6,332 bases of DNA from an uncultured Peptococcaceae bacterium (GTDB lineage: Bacteria; Bacillota; Desulfotomaculia; Desulfotomaculales; Desulfallaceae). Position 1 is the first letter of the stretch; each line of letters starts with the position of its first letter. The stretch lies in contig CAJYBN010000164.1 in NCBI GenBank assembly GCA_913064925.1, forward strand, positions 1 through 6,332, written 5' to 3'. The notes beneath the pieces are model-generated. The model worked only from the letters and a program-made list of their open reading frames with translations. It was not told where the DNA came from and searched no databases. Positions 1-4,100 of this stretch are shown piece by piece. The position numbers and the translations under genes are program-made.

Positions 1-1
1 T

Positions 2-166
2 GAGGCCCAGGCACAAAGGGTGCCGTACATGCTGGTGCTGGGCGACCGGGAAGTGTCATCCGGTACCGTGGCGGTACGCCAGCGTAGCAAGGGGGATATG
101 GGCGCCGTGGAATTGCAGCGATTTATCGAAGATCTGGTAAAGGAAATAAGGGAAAAGTCACGTTGA
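2..166 (+). CDS. thrS: Threonyl-tRNA synthetase, C-terminal end (partial)
   Basis: This is the last 54 codons of a gene that enters from the left edge and stops at TGA 164-166. The enzyme is a cytoplasmic class II aminoacyl-tRNA synthetase that charges tRNA-Thr. The visible part is the end of the anticodon-binding domain: VPYMLVLGDREV, then SGTVAVRQRSKGDMGAVEL, then a helix FIEDLVKEIREK. This matches the usual ThrRS ending (VPYMLVVGDKE... GTVSVR.R..GD.G). The catalytic and editing domains lie outside the window, so completeness cannot be judged. It is followed 20 nt later by the infC promoter, and thrS upstream of infC is a known order in many bacteria. No clear terminator is seen between its stop and that promoter, so some read-through into infC is possible (inference). 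Confidence 0.9.
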   Translation, partial: EAQAQRVPYMLVLGDREVSSGTVAVRQRSKGDMGAVELQRFIEDLVKEIREKSR

Positions 167-186
167 AACGCGGATCCGGGCAACAG

Positions 187-215
187 TTGACGGGACCGGG
201 CCAGCGTGTTATAAT
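187..215 (+). promoter_or_regulatory. Sigma-A promoter of the infC operon
   Basis: A TTGACG -35 box (187-192) and a perfect TATAAT -10 box (210-215) are separated by exactly 17 bp. Transcription would start near 221-223, about 175 nt before the infC start codon. It lies just after the thrS stop, so infC-rpmI-rplT has its own strong promoter. Confidence 0.85.
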
Positions 216-221
216 ACTCCA

Positions 222-377
222 GAATTGTATATGAACCGGAAGTAGAAGCCACTCGCTTCTCACCCTATGATGCCTAACGGTTGTCTACGGGTTAGGATGA
301 TCAATTATCATTCAATTTATATTGTTTATAATTGATAATTGGACGGTTTTTGCGGGTGGAAAACCCGCTTTTTTATT
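222..377 (+). ncRNA. L20-type leader of infC-rpmI-rplT (transcription attenuator)
   Basis: This untranslated leader runs from the promoter to an intrinsic terminator just ahead of infC. Visible helices are AGAAGC 244-249 with GCTTCT 255-260; CCTAAC 273-278 with GTTAGG 291-296; CAATTATCA near 302-310 with TGATAATTG near 333-341; and the terminator 352-368. In B. subtilis the same position holds the L20 leader, where free ribosomal protein L20 binds a mimic of its 23S rRNA site and promotes premature termination. The assignment rests on position, architecture and the gene content downstream (rplT is the third gene). A covariance-model match could not be run. Two possible competing pairings are described in the findings. 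Confidence 0.7.
352..377 (+). terminator. Intrinsic terminator / attenuator in the infC leader
   Basis: A 6-bp perfect GC-rich stem, GCGGGT 352-357 with ACCCGC 363-368, has a GGAAA loop and is followed directly by TTTTTTATTT. It ends only about 5 nt before the infC Shine-Dalgarno sequence. It therefore acts inside the infC transcript as an attenuator rather than as the thrS terminator. Confidence 0.85.
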
Positions 378-381
378 TGCA

Positions 382-399
382 GGGAGGTGAAAGGCTATT
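382..399 (+). promoter_or_regulatory. infC ribosome binding site and ATT start codon
   Basis: GGGAGGTGA (382-390) precedes ATT 397-399, with 9 nt between GGAGG and the codon. The in-frame stop TGA at 388-390 leaves only AAG, GCT and ATT before the conserved IF3 N-terminus, so ATT is the only plausible start. AUU starts are well known for infC and let IF3, which rejects non-standard starts, repress its own translation. Confidence 0.85.
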
Positions 400-921
400 T
401 CCAGGGATCATCGGATAAATGAAAATATCCGAGCCAGGGAGGTAAGGGTGGTGGATGCCGACGGCAACCAGCTGGGGGTGCTTCCTCTGCGCGAAGCTTT
501 GCGCATTGCGGACGAAAGGCAATTGGACCTGGTTGAAGTGGCGCCGCAGGCCAAGCCGCCGGTTTGCCGTATTATGGATTACGGCAAATATAGATACGAG
601 CAGAGTAAAAAAGAAAAGGAAGCCAGGAAGAAACAGCGCATTATCAACGTGAAGGAAGTGAAGTTCAGGCCCAATATCGAAAATCACGATTTTGACGTAA
701 AAACGAAAAACGTGGTACGTTTCCTCAAGGACGGCGACAAGGTTAAGGCTACCATCATGTTTCGGGGCCGGCAGATTGTGCATCCCGACCTGGGCAAGCA
801 GCTTTTGGTAAGGCTGGCCGAAAAGGTGGCCGACTTGGCCAATGTGGAAAAACCCCCAAAGCTTGAGGGTAAAAACATGGTCATGATTTTGGCGCCCAAG
901 CAACAGCAAAATCAACAGTAG
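397..921 (+). CDS. infC: Translation initiation factor IF-3
   Basis: IF3 binds the 30S subunit in the cytoplasm, keeps 50S from joining early, and checks the start codon and initiator tRNA. The protein is 174 aa from the ATT start, normal for the family (about 170-180). Residues 2-17, SRDHRINENIRAREVR, match the conserved IF3 beginning and would be lost if the GTG at 448 were used. The N-domain spans about 1-75 and holds AKPPVCRIMDYGKYRYEQ, including the IF3 signature at about 58-71. A Lys/Arg-rich helical linker follows (KKEKEARKKQ). The C-domain (about 85-170) contains VKEVKFRP, HDFDVK and ATIMFRGRQ. It is the first gene of the infC-rpmI-rplT operon, behind the L20 leader. Both attenuation by L20 and autoregulation through the ATT start are expected from the family; neither is proved here. 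Confidence 0.97.
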   Translation: MSRDHRINENIRAREVRVVDADGNQLGVLPLREALRIADERQLDLVEVAPQAKPPVCRIMDYGKYRYEQSKKEKEARKKQRIINVKEVKFRPNIENHDFDVKTKNVVRFLKDGDKVKATIMFRGRQIVHPDLGKQLLVRLAEKVADLANVEKPPKLEGKNMVMILAPKQQQNQQ

Positions 922-952
922 GCCTGCGGGCTATGCGGAGCAGAACCCGGGC

Positions 953-974
953 CGTTATATTATCGTTATATTAT
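953..974 (+). repeat. Tandem 11-bp direct repeat between infC and rpmI
   Basis: CGTTATATTAT occurs twice with no gap (953-963 and 964-974) in the 83-nt infC-rpmI spacer, 14 nt before the rpmI Shine-Dalgarno sequence. It is AT-rich and contains TATATT-like hexamers, but no matching -35 box is evident. Its function is unknown. Confidence 0.8.
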
Positions 975-1004
975 ATAGATACAGCATGGAAGGAGTGCAT
1001 TATC

Positions 1005-1196
1005 TTGCCAAAGATCAAAACACATCGTGGTGCCGCAAAGCGCTTTAAAAAGACGGGAAAAGGTAAATTTAGGGCTTCACATGCGTTTCACAGTCATATA
1101 TTGGGGAAGAAGCCGGCTAAACGCAAGCGCAGGTTGCGCAAGTCCTTGATTATTCATAAAACGGATGCCGACAAACTGCAGCGTCTTCTCCCTTAA
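1005..1196 (+). CDS. rpmI: 50S ribosomal protein bL35
   Basis: This is a small, very basic protein of the large ribosomal subunit, 63 aa (the family is usually 64-66). It begins PKIKTHRGAAKRFKKTGKGK and continues through RASHAFHSHILGKKPAKRKRRLRK to KLQRLLP, the typical full-length bL35 pattern. The start is TTG at 1005, preceded by GGAAGGAG (988-995) with 9 nt spacing. An ATG further upstream (933) would add 24 residues that do not look like bL35 and has no good ribosome binding site. It lies 83 nt after infC and 38 nt before rplT, the usual middle gene of this operon. The TTG start may lower its translation somewhat; that is inference. Confidence 0.96.
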   Translation: MPKIKTHRGAAKRFKKTGKGKFRASHAFHSHILGKKPAKRKRRLRKSLIIHKTDADKLQRLLP

Positions 1197-1234
1197 ACGG
1201 TAAGCGTTGATTTCAGTTAAAAGGAGGAGTTGTC

Positions 1235-1594
1235 ATGCCACGGGCGAAGAGCAGTGTGGTTTCGCGTAAAAGACACAAGAAAATATTGAAACTAGCCAAG
1301 GGATACAGAGGTGCAAAAAGCAAGTTGTTCCGAGTGGCCAACCAGCAGGTTATGAAGTCTTTAATGTACGCCTATCGAGATCGCAAGGCCAGGAAACGGG
1401 ACTTTAGAAAATTATGGATAGCCCGCATCAACGCCGCTGCCCGCAACAACGGCATGTCTTACAGCCGGTTTATGAACGGGCTGCGCAAGGCCGGCGTAGA
1501 AATCAACCGCAAGGTTTTGGCGGACTTGGCGGTAAACGATAGCAGGGCCTTCGGCCAGCTGGTGGATATAGCCAAAAACAACGTTAAATCTTGA
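1235..1594 (+). CDS. rplT: 50S ribosomal protein bL20
   Basis: bL20 is an early assembly protein of the 50S subunit that binds 23S rRNA, and in Firmicutes it represses its own operon through the infC leader. The 119-aa protein is full length. The basic N-terminal extension reads PRAKSSVVSRKRHKKILKLAKGY and RGAKSKLFRVANQQVMKS. The globular C-terminal part, from about residue 60, holds LWIARINAAARNNGMSYSRFMNGL and INRKVLADLAVND. In the family the C-terminal part is enough for RNA recognition and repression. The ATG start has an excellent AAGGAGGAG ribosome binding site at 1221-1229. It is the third gene after infC and rpmI. The next gene follows after a 59-nt gap containing a hairpin without a U-tract, so co-transcription with the methyltransferase gene is possible. 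Confidence 0.97.
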   Translation: MPRAKSSVVSRKRHKKILKLAKGYRGAKSKLFRVANQQVMKSLMYAYRDRKARKRDFRKLWIARINAAARNNGMSYSRFMNGLRKAGVEINRKVLADLAVNDSRAFGQLVDIAKNNVKS

Positions 1595-1607
1595 TTGCAC
1601 GGTAAAC

Positions 1608-1633
1608 AAGCATGGCCGTTTCGGACCATGCTT
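1608..1633 (+). other. Stable hairpin after rplT, no U-tract
   Basis: AAGCATGGCCG (1608-1618) pairs with CGG plus CCATGCTT (1622-1633), with a TTT loop and one bulged A at 1625, giving 11 bp. It is followed by AAAGTATC rather than a T-run, so it is not a standard intrinsic terminator. It may protect the rplT mRNA end or reduce read-through into the next gene (inference). Confidence 0.5.
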
Positions 1634-1653
1634 AAAGTATCTTGGGAGCTGCA

Positions 1654-2460
1654 ATGTTGCTGGGCAAAAACAATCCACATGTCAAATACGTCAGGCTCCT
1701 GAGCCGGCGCAAGTTCAGGGAGCGCGAAGGCAAGTTTCTCATTGAGGGGTTTCGTTTCCTGGAGGAGGCCCTGAAAATCGGGTGGCCGCTGGAACTGGCC
1801 ATGTTCGTCCCGCGCGCGGCCCAAAACGCCAGGGGGGCCAGGCTGCTGGAAATGCTCCGGGAACGGGGCGTGCCGGCATATCCAGTTGACGACCAGCTGT
1901 TCAAGGACCTTGCCGAAACCCGGTCGCCGCAGGGGTGGCTGGCGGTGGCGCAAGCGCCCTCCGGCACGGGTACGGTGGGCGAACTCTCCACCGGCAAAGG
2001 GCTATTGGTATACATTGACGGCATTCAAGACCCCGGTAACTTGGGCACCATCATTCGCAGTACGGATGCAGCCGGGGCGGATGGTTTACTCGTGGCCAAG
2101 GGAAGCGTGGACCCGTACAACCCTAAAACCCTGCGCTCTACCATGGGGTCGATTTTCCGGGTGCCTTTGTTTCACGCGGCGGACCCGGAAAAAACCCTGG
2201 CGGAACTTGCGGGCTGCGGGTGGAAACTGGTGGCCGGCGACCCAGCTGCCGCGACGGAAATATACAAGTGCGACCTGACCGGGCCGGTGGTGCTGGTGGT
2301 AGGGAGCGAAGCCAGCGGTGTATCCCCGGCTGTACGGCGCGCGGTGCACGTTCGGGTGCGCATACCAATGCCGGGACGGACCGAGTCGCTCAACGCCGGG
2401 GTGGCGGCGGGGATCATGTTGTACGAAGCAGTCCGGCAGAGGACTTCGGCCGGCCTCTGA
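1654..2460 (+). CDS. SpoU/TrmH-family rRNA 2'-O-ribose methyltransferase (YsgA/RlmP-like)
   Basis: This 268-aa protein is predicted to methylate a ribose 2'-OH in rRNA with S-adenosylmethionine. Residues 1-100 form the usual N-terminal RNA substrate-binding domain (NNPHVKYVRLL, KFLIEGFRFLEEAL, SPQGWLAVAQ). Residues about 117-263 form the SPOUT knot. Motif 1 is IDGIQDPGNLGTIIRS with Asn129 and Arg135; motif 2 is VVLVVGSEASGVS with Glu219; motif 3 is RIPMPGRTESLNAGVAAGI with Ser245 and Asn247. All expected key residues are present. ATG 1654 was chosen because GGGAG lies 5 nt upstream; TTG 1642 would add only four residues and lies on that ribosome binding site. B. subtilis ysgA, reported as RlmP acting on the A-loop of 23S rRNA, also sits directly upstream of pheS, which favours orthology. 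RlmB-like specificity cannot be excluded. Confidence 0.92.
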   Translation: MLLGKNNPHVKYVRLLSRRKFREREGKFLIEGFRFLEEALKIGWPLELAMFVPRAAQNARGARLLEMLRERGVPAYPVDDQLFKDLAETRSPQGWLAVAQAPSGTGTVGELSTGKGLLVYIDGIQDPGNLGTIIRSTDAAGADGLLVAKGSVDPYNPKTLRSTMGSIFRVPLFHAADPEKTLAELAGCGWKLVAGDPAAATEIYKCDLTGPVVLVVGSEASGVSPAVRRAVHVRVRIPMPGRTESLNAGVAAGIMLYEAVRQRTSAGL

Positions 2461-2495
2461 CGCCGCATCTGTCCCTCATTTTTTAGTTGACTTCC

Positions 2496-2524
2496 TTGTT
2501 TTAAGCACGTCCTTGTGATATAAT
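2496..2524 (+). promoter_or_regulatory. Extended -10 promoter upstream of the pheST leader
   Basis: TGATATAAT (2516-2524) is an extended -10 element with a perfect TATAAT (2519-2524). A weak -35, TTGTTT (2496-2501), lies 17 bp upstream. Transcription would begin near 2531, about 455 nt before pheS and about 150 nt before the T-box Stem I, unusually far for a T-box gene. Confidence 0.6.
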
Positions 2525-2564
2525 CAATTTCGAACACAGGTCCCCGAAGAATGAGGGAAAGGTT

Positions 2565-2597
2565 GTGGTTAAATGTTTTTAACCGCCGAATTTTTTT
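2565..2597 (+). terminator. Terminator-like hairpin with T7 run upstream of the T-box
   Basis: GTGGTTAA (2565-2572) pairs with TTAACCGC (2579-2586) over 8 bp, including one G-U, with loop ATGTTT. CGAA and then seven T (2591-2597) follow. The stem is rather weak and the T-run is 4 nt away, so termination may be inefficient. It could end the transcription unit of the upstream methyltransferase gene or act as a first attenuator on the 2531 transcript. Its bases also take part in the long-range pairing with 2791-2805. Confidence 0.4.
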
Positions 2598-2639
2598 GGA
2601 GGCTGTTTGAAGCAACCGGTTCCATCCGTGCGTATATTC

Positions 2640-2669
2640 TTTACAGAAGGCTGGCTGTACATTAACAAT
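2640..2669 (+). promoter_or_regulatory. Possible second promoter adjacent to the T-box
   Basis: TTTACA (2640-2645, five of six -35 positions) is followed after 18 bp by AACAAT (2664-2669, four of six -10 positions). It would start RNA near 2676, just before Stem I, which is the normal distance for a T-box leader. The -10 is weak, so this is only a candidate alternative to the 2519-2524 promoter. Confidence 0.3.
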
Positions 2670-2769
2670 ATACGGTAACGGTAATGAAGGGGATAAGTAA
2701 GCGGTTAATTGCCTTTCCAGGGAGGAGGGACCGTAGATTGAGAGTCCTTTCAAGCGCAACCCGCCGAAA

Positions 2770-2772
2770 TTC
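2770..2772 (+). promoter_or_regulatory. Specifier codon UUC of the T-box
   Basis: TTC lies on the 3' side of the internal loop between the GCGG/CCGC and GGGG/CCCC helices, two positions after the loop-E GAA, with a purine (G2773) next to it. It would pair with the GAA anticodon of tRNA-Phe, matching the downstream genes. Confidence 0.85.
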
Positions 2773-2898
2773 GCCCCGGAACTGCAGCTGAACGTTTAAC
2801 CACAAGTAGGTGTAGCCGGATTCCCGCCGTTACCGGGAACCGGACGGCAGCAGCCGTTCCGGGAAACGAGGTGTTGAAATATTCAAGGTTTCAAAATT

Positions 2899-2932
2899 AG
2901 GGTGGTACCGCGGATTATATTAGTCCGTCCCT
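2899..2932 (+). promoter_or_regulatory. T-box antiterminator
   Basis: AGGG 2899-2902 pairs with CCCT 2929-2932, and GCGGA 2910-2914 pairs with TCCGT 2924-2928 (one G-U). This leaves the canonical 7-nt bulge UGGUACC at 2903-2909, whose UGGU binds the tRNA 3' end. The 3' strand is the 5' strand of the terminator, so the two forms exclude each other. Confidence 0.9.
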
Positions 2933-2948
2933 TGGGGCGGATTTTTTA
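2922..2948 (+). terminator. Intrinsic terminator of the pheS T-box
   Basis: TCCGTCC 2924-2930 pairs with GGGCGGA 2935-2941 (one G-U) around a CTTG loop, followed at once by TTTTTT (2942-2947). It ends about 25 nt before the pheS Shine-Dalgarno sequence and is the OFF state of the riboswitch. Confidence 0.92.
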
Positions 2949-2986
2949 TTGATAAATATTAACTCTATTGTAAGGAGGATTAGCGC

Positions 2987-4009
2987 ATGGAGCAACAGTT
3001 AAAGAAACTTATGGCCGAAGCAGAGGAAGCCCTGGCGCGGGCCGAGGATCTTGATGAATTGAACGGCATAAGGGTGCGCTTTTTGGGAAAAAACGGATTG
3101 CTAACCGGCGTCCTGCGCGGCATGAGCAAGCTGTCCGCGGAGGAAAGGCCGCGCGTGGGCAGGTTGGCCAATGAAATACGCGAAAAAATAGAGGATACCT
3201 TGGCGCGGCGGGCCGCTGAAATTAAAGAAAAGGTAAAAACAGCCAGGCTGGAGGCGGAGAAAATAGACGTTACGCTGCCCGGCACCCCTTTTCTTACCGG
3301 CAGCAAGCACCCCTTGACCGCCATCCAAGAGGAAATAGAGGATATCTTTTTGGGCATGGGTTACAGCATCGAGGAAGGCCCGGAAATTGAGCTGGATTAC
3401 TACAATTTTGAAGCTTTGAACCTGCCCAAGGATCACCCCGCCCGCGATATGCAGGATTCCTTTTTTGTGGGGCCGGAAATGCTGCTGCGCACTCATACTT
3501 CACCGGTGCAGGTACGCACCATGGAAAGAACCGTACCTGCTCTGCCGGTAAGAGTAATTGCACCCGGGCGGGTGTACCGCCGGGACGACGATGCAACGCA
3601 CTCGCCCATGTTTAACCAGGTCGAGGGATTTGCCATAGATAAAAGAGTGACATTAGGCGATTTGAAAGGGACGCTGCAGGTATTTGCGGAAAAAATGTTT
3701 GGCAGGCAAACTAGGACCAGGTTCCGGCCCAGCTACTTCCCTTTCACCGAGCCCAGCGCCGAGATGGATATATCCTGCGGCATGTGCGGCGGCAAGGGCT
3801 GCCGGGTTTGTTCCTATACCGGGTGGCTGGAGATTCTGGGCTGCGGCATGATTCACCCCAGGGTGCTGGAGGTTTCCGGCTACGACCCCGAGGAAGTCAC
3901 CGGTTTTGCTTTTGGCATGGGGGTGGAGCGCATAGCCATGCTCAAATATGACATTAATGACATGCGCGTGTTGTTCGATAACGACTTGCGCTTCTTAAAA
4001 CAGTTTTAA
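2987..4009 (+). CDS. pheS: Phenylalanyl-tRNA synthetase alpha subunit
   Basis: PheS is the catalytic alpha subunit of the cytoplasmic (alpha-beta)2 enzyme that activates phenylalanine with ATP and charges tRNA-Phe. The 340-aa length is normal. Residues 1-90 form the helical coiled-coil arm that contacts tRNA. The class II core follows: motif 1 around HPLTAIQEEIEDIF (108-121), the substrate-pocket HTSPVQVRTM (170-179), motif 2 RVYRRDDDATHSPMFNQVEG (195-214), and motif 3 GFAFGMGVERIAML (306-319) with Arg315. Four cysteines, 264, 267, 272 and 275, in a CxxC-x4-CxxC arrangement resemble a metal-binding knuckle also found in clostridial and bacillar PheS. ATG 2987 has AAGGAGGA at 2972-2979, 8 nt spacing from GGAGG. 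It lies directly after the T-box terminator and 88 nt before pheT, so both are controlled by uncharged tRNA-Phe. Confidence 0.98.
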   Translation: MEQQLKKLMAEAEEALARAEDLDELNGIRVRFLGKNGLLTGVLRGMSKLSAEERPRVGRLANEIREKIEDTLARRAAEIKEKVKTARLEAEKIDVTLPGTPFLTGSKHPLTAIQEEIEDIFLGMGYSIEEGPEIELDYYNFEALNLPKDHPARDMQDSFFVGPEMLLRTHTSPVQVRTMERTVPALPVRVIAPGRVYRRDDDATHSPMFNQVEGFAIDKRVTLGDLKGTLQVFAEKMFGRQTRTRFRPSYFPFTEPSAEMDISCGMCGGKGCRVCSYTGWLEILGCGMIHPRVLEVSGYDPEEVTGFAFGMGVERIAMLKYDINDMRVLFDNDLRFLKQF

Positions 4010-4081
4010 GCTTGCCGGGGCGGTTGCCGCGGGCGCATTTGATAAGTCTTCCGGATAGGTACGATATTTTACAGCTTGGCA

Positions 4082-4100
4082 AAGGAGGTAAGGGTTGTTG
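4082..4100 (+). promoter_or_regulatory. pheT ribosome binding site and TTG start
   Basis: AAGGAGG (4082-4088) precedes two consecutive TTG codons (4095 and 4098). The second gives MRVSYNWL, which aligns with the family start MKFSxxWL, with 9 nt spacing; the first would add one residue. No ATG is available before the conserved N-terminus. Confidence 0.75.

Larger units (their letters stand above)
2563..2805 (+). repeat. Long-range inverted repeat in the pheS leader (arms 2563-2577 and 2791-2805)
   Basis: TTGTGGTTAAATGTT (2563-2577) is complementary to AACGTTTAACCACAA (2791-2805). There are 14 Watson-Crick pairs and one G-U in RNA, including an uninterrupted perfect 11-bp core. If formed, the helix would enclose the whole T-box Stem I. 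The 5' arm is also the 5' arm of the terminator-like hairpin at 2565-2586, so the two structures exclude each other. Confidence 0.55.
2674..2948 (+). ncRNA. T-box riboswitch of pheST, Phe (UUC) specific
   Basis: A T-box leader senses uncharged tRNA-Phe and lets transcription continue into pheS when charging is low. Stem I: GGGG 2689-2692 pairs with CCCC 2774-2777 and GCGG 2701-2704 with CCGC 2761-2764. Between them is the specifier loop, with the loop-E elements AGTA 2696-2699 and GAA 2766-2768, and the codon TTC 2770-2772 followed by G. The distal helix is AGGGAC with GTCCTT, carrying the GATTGAGA-type loop. GTAGG and hairpins at 2816-2843, 2842-2859 and 2875-2894 form the Stem II/III region. 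The T-box motif AGGGTGGTACCGCGG lies at 2899-2913, followed by a terminator. TGGT at 2903-2906 fits the ACCA end of tRNA-Phe. All parts agree on phenylalanine. The 5' boundary is approximate. Confidence 0.93.

Noticed and set aside
373..915. Long minus-strand open frame (180 aa) opposite infC
   Set aside because: It lies antisense to clearly conserved IF3, has no recognisable domain, and is a shadow of the real gene.
933..1004. Upstream ATG start for rpmI
   Set aside because: It adds 24 residues unlike bL35 and lacks a ribosome binding site; TTG 1005 has a good one and gives the standard length.
1459..2024. Overlapping minus-strand frames opposite rplT and the methyltransferase gene
   Set aside because: They overlap two conserved plus-strand genes, have no family resemblance and reflect GC-rich codon use.
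2438..2484. Terminator after the methyltransferase gene (AGAGG 2438-2442 / CCTCT 2454-2458, then TTTTTT 2479-2484)
   Set aside because: The stem has only 5 bp with a poor interior and the T-run is 20 nt away, so it is not a convincing intrinsic terminator.
2487..2492. TTGACT as the -35 box for the pheS promoter
   Set aside because: It is 26 bp from the TATAAT, too far, and no -10 lies at 16-18 bp. The weaker TTGTTT with an extended -10 fits better.
2172..2759. Minus-strand open frame of 195 aa running through the pheS leader
   Set aside because: It spans the methyltransferase 3' end and the leader RNA; the sequence looks non-protein-like and lies antisense to structured RNA.
4010..4094. Possible regulatory element or gene in the pheS-pheT spacer
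   Set aside because: Only a short GCGG/CCGC hairpin (4020-4030) with a 3-nt loop is visible; there is no T-run, promoter or open frame of note.
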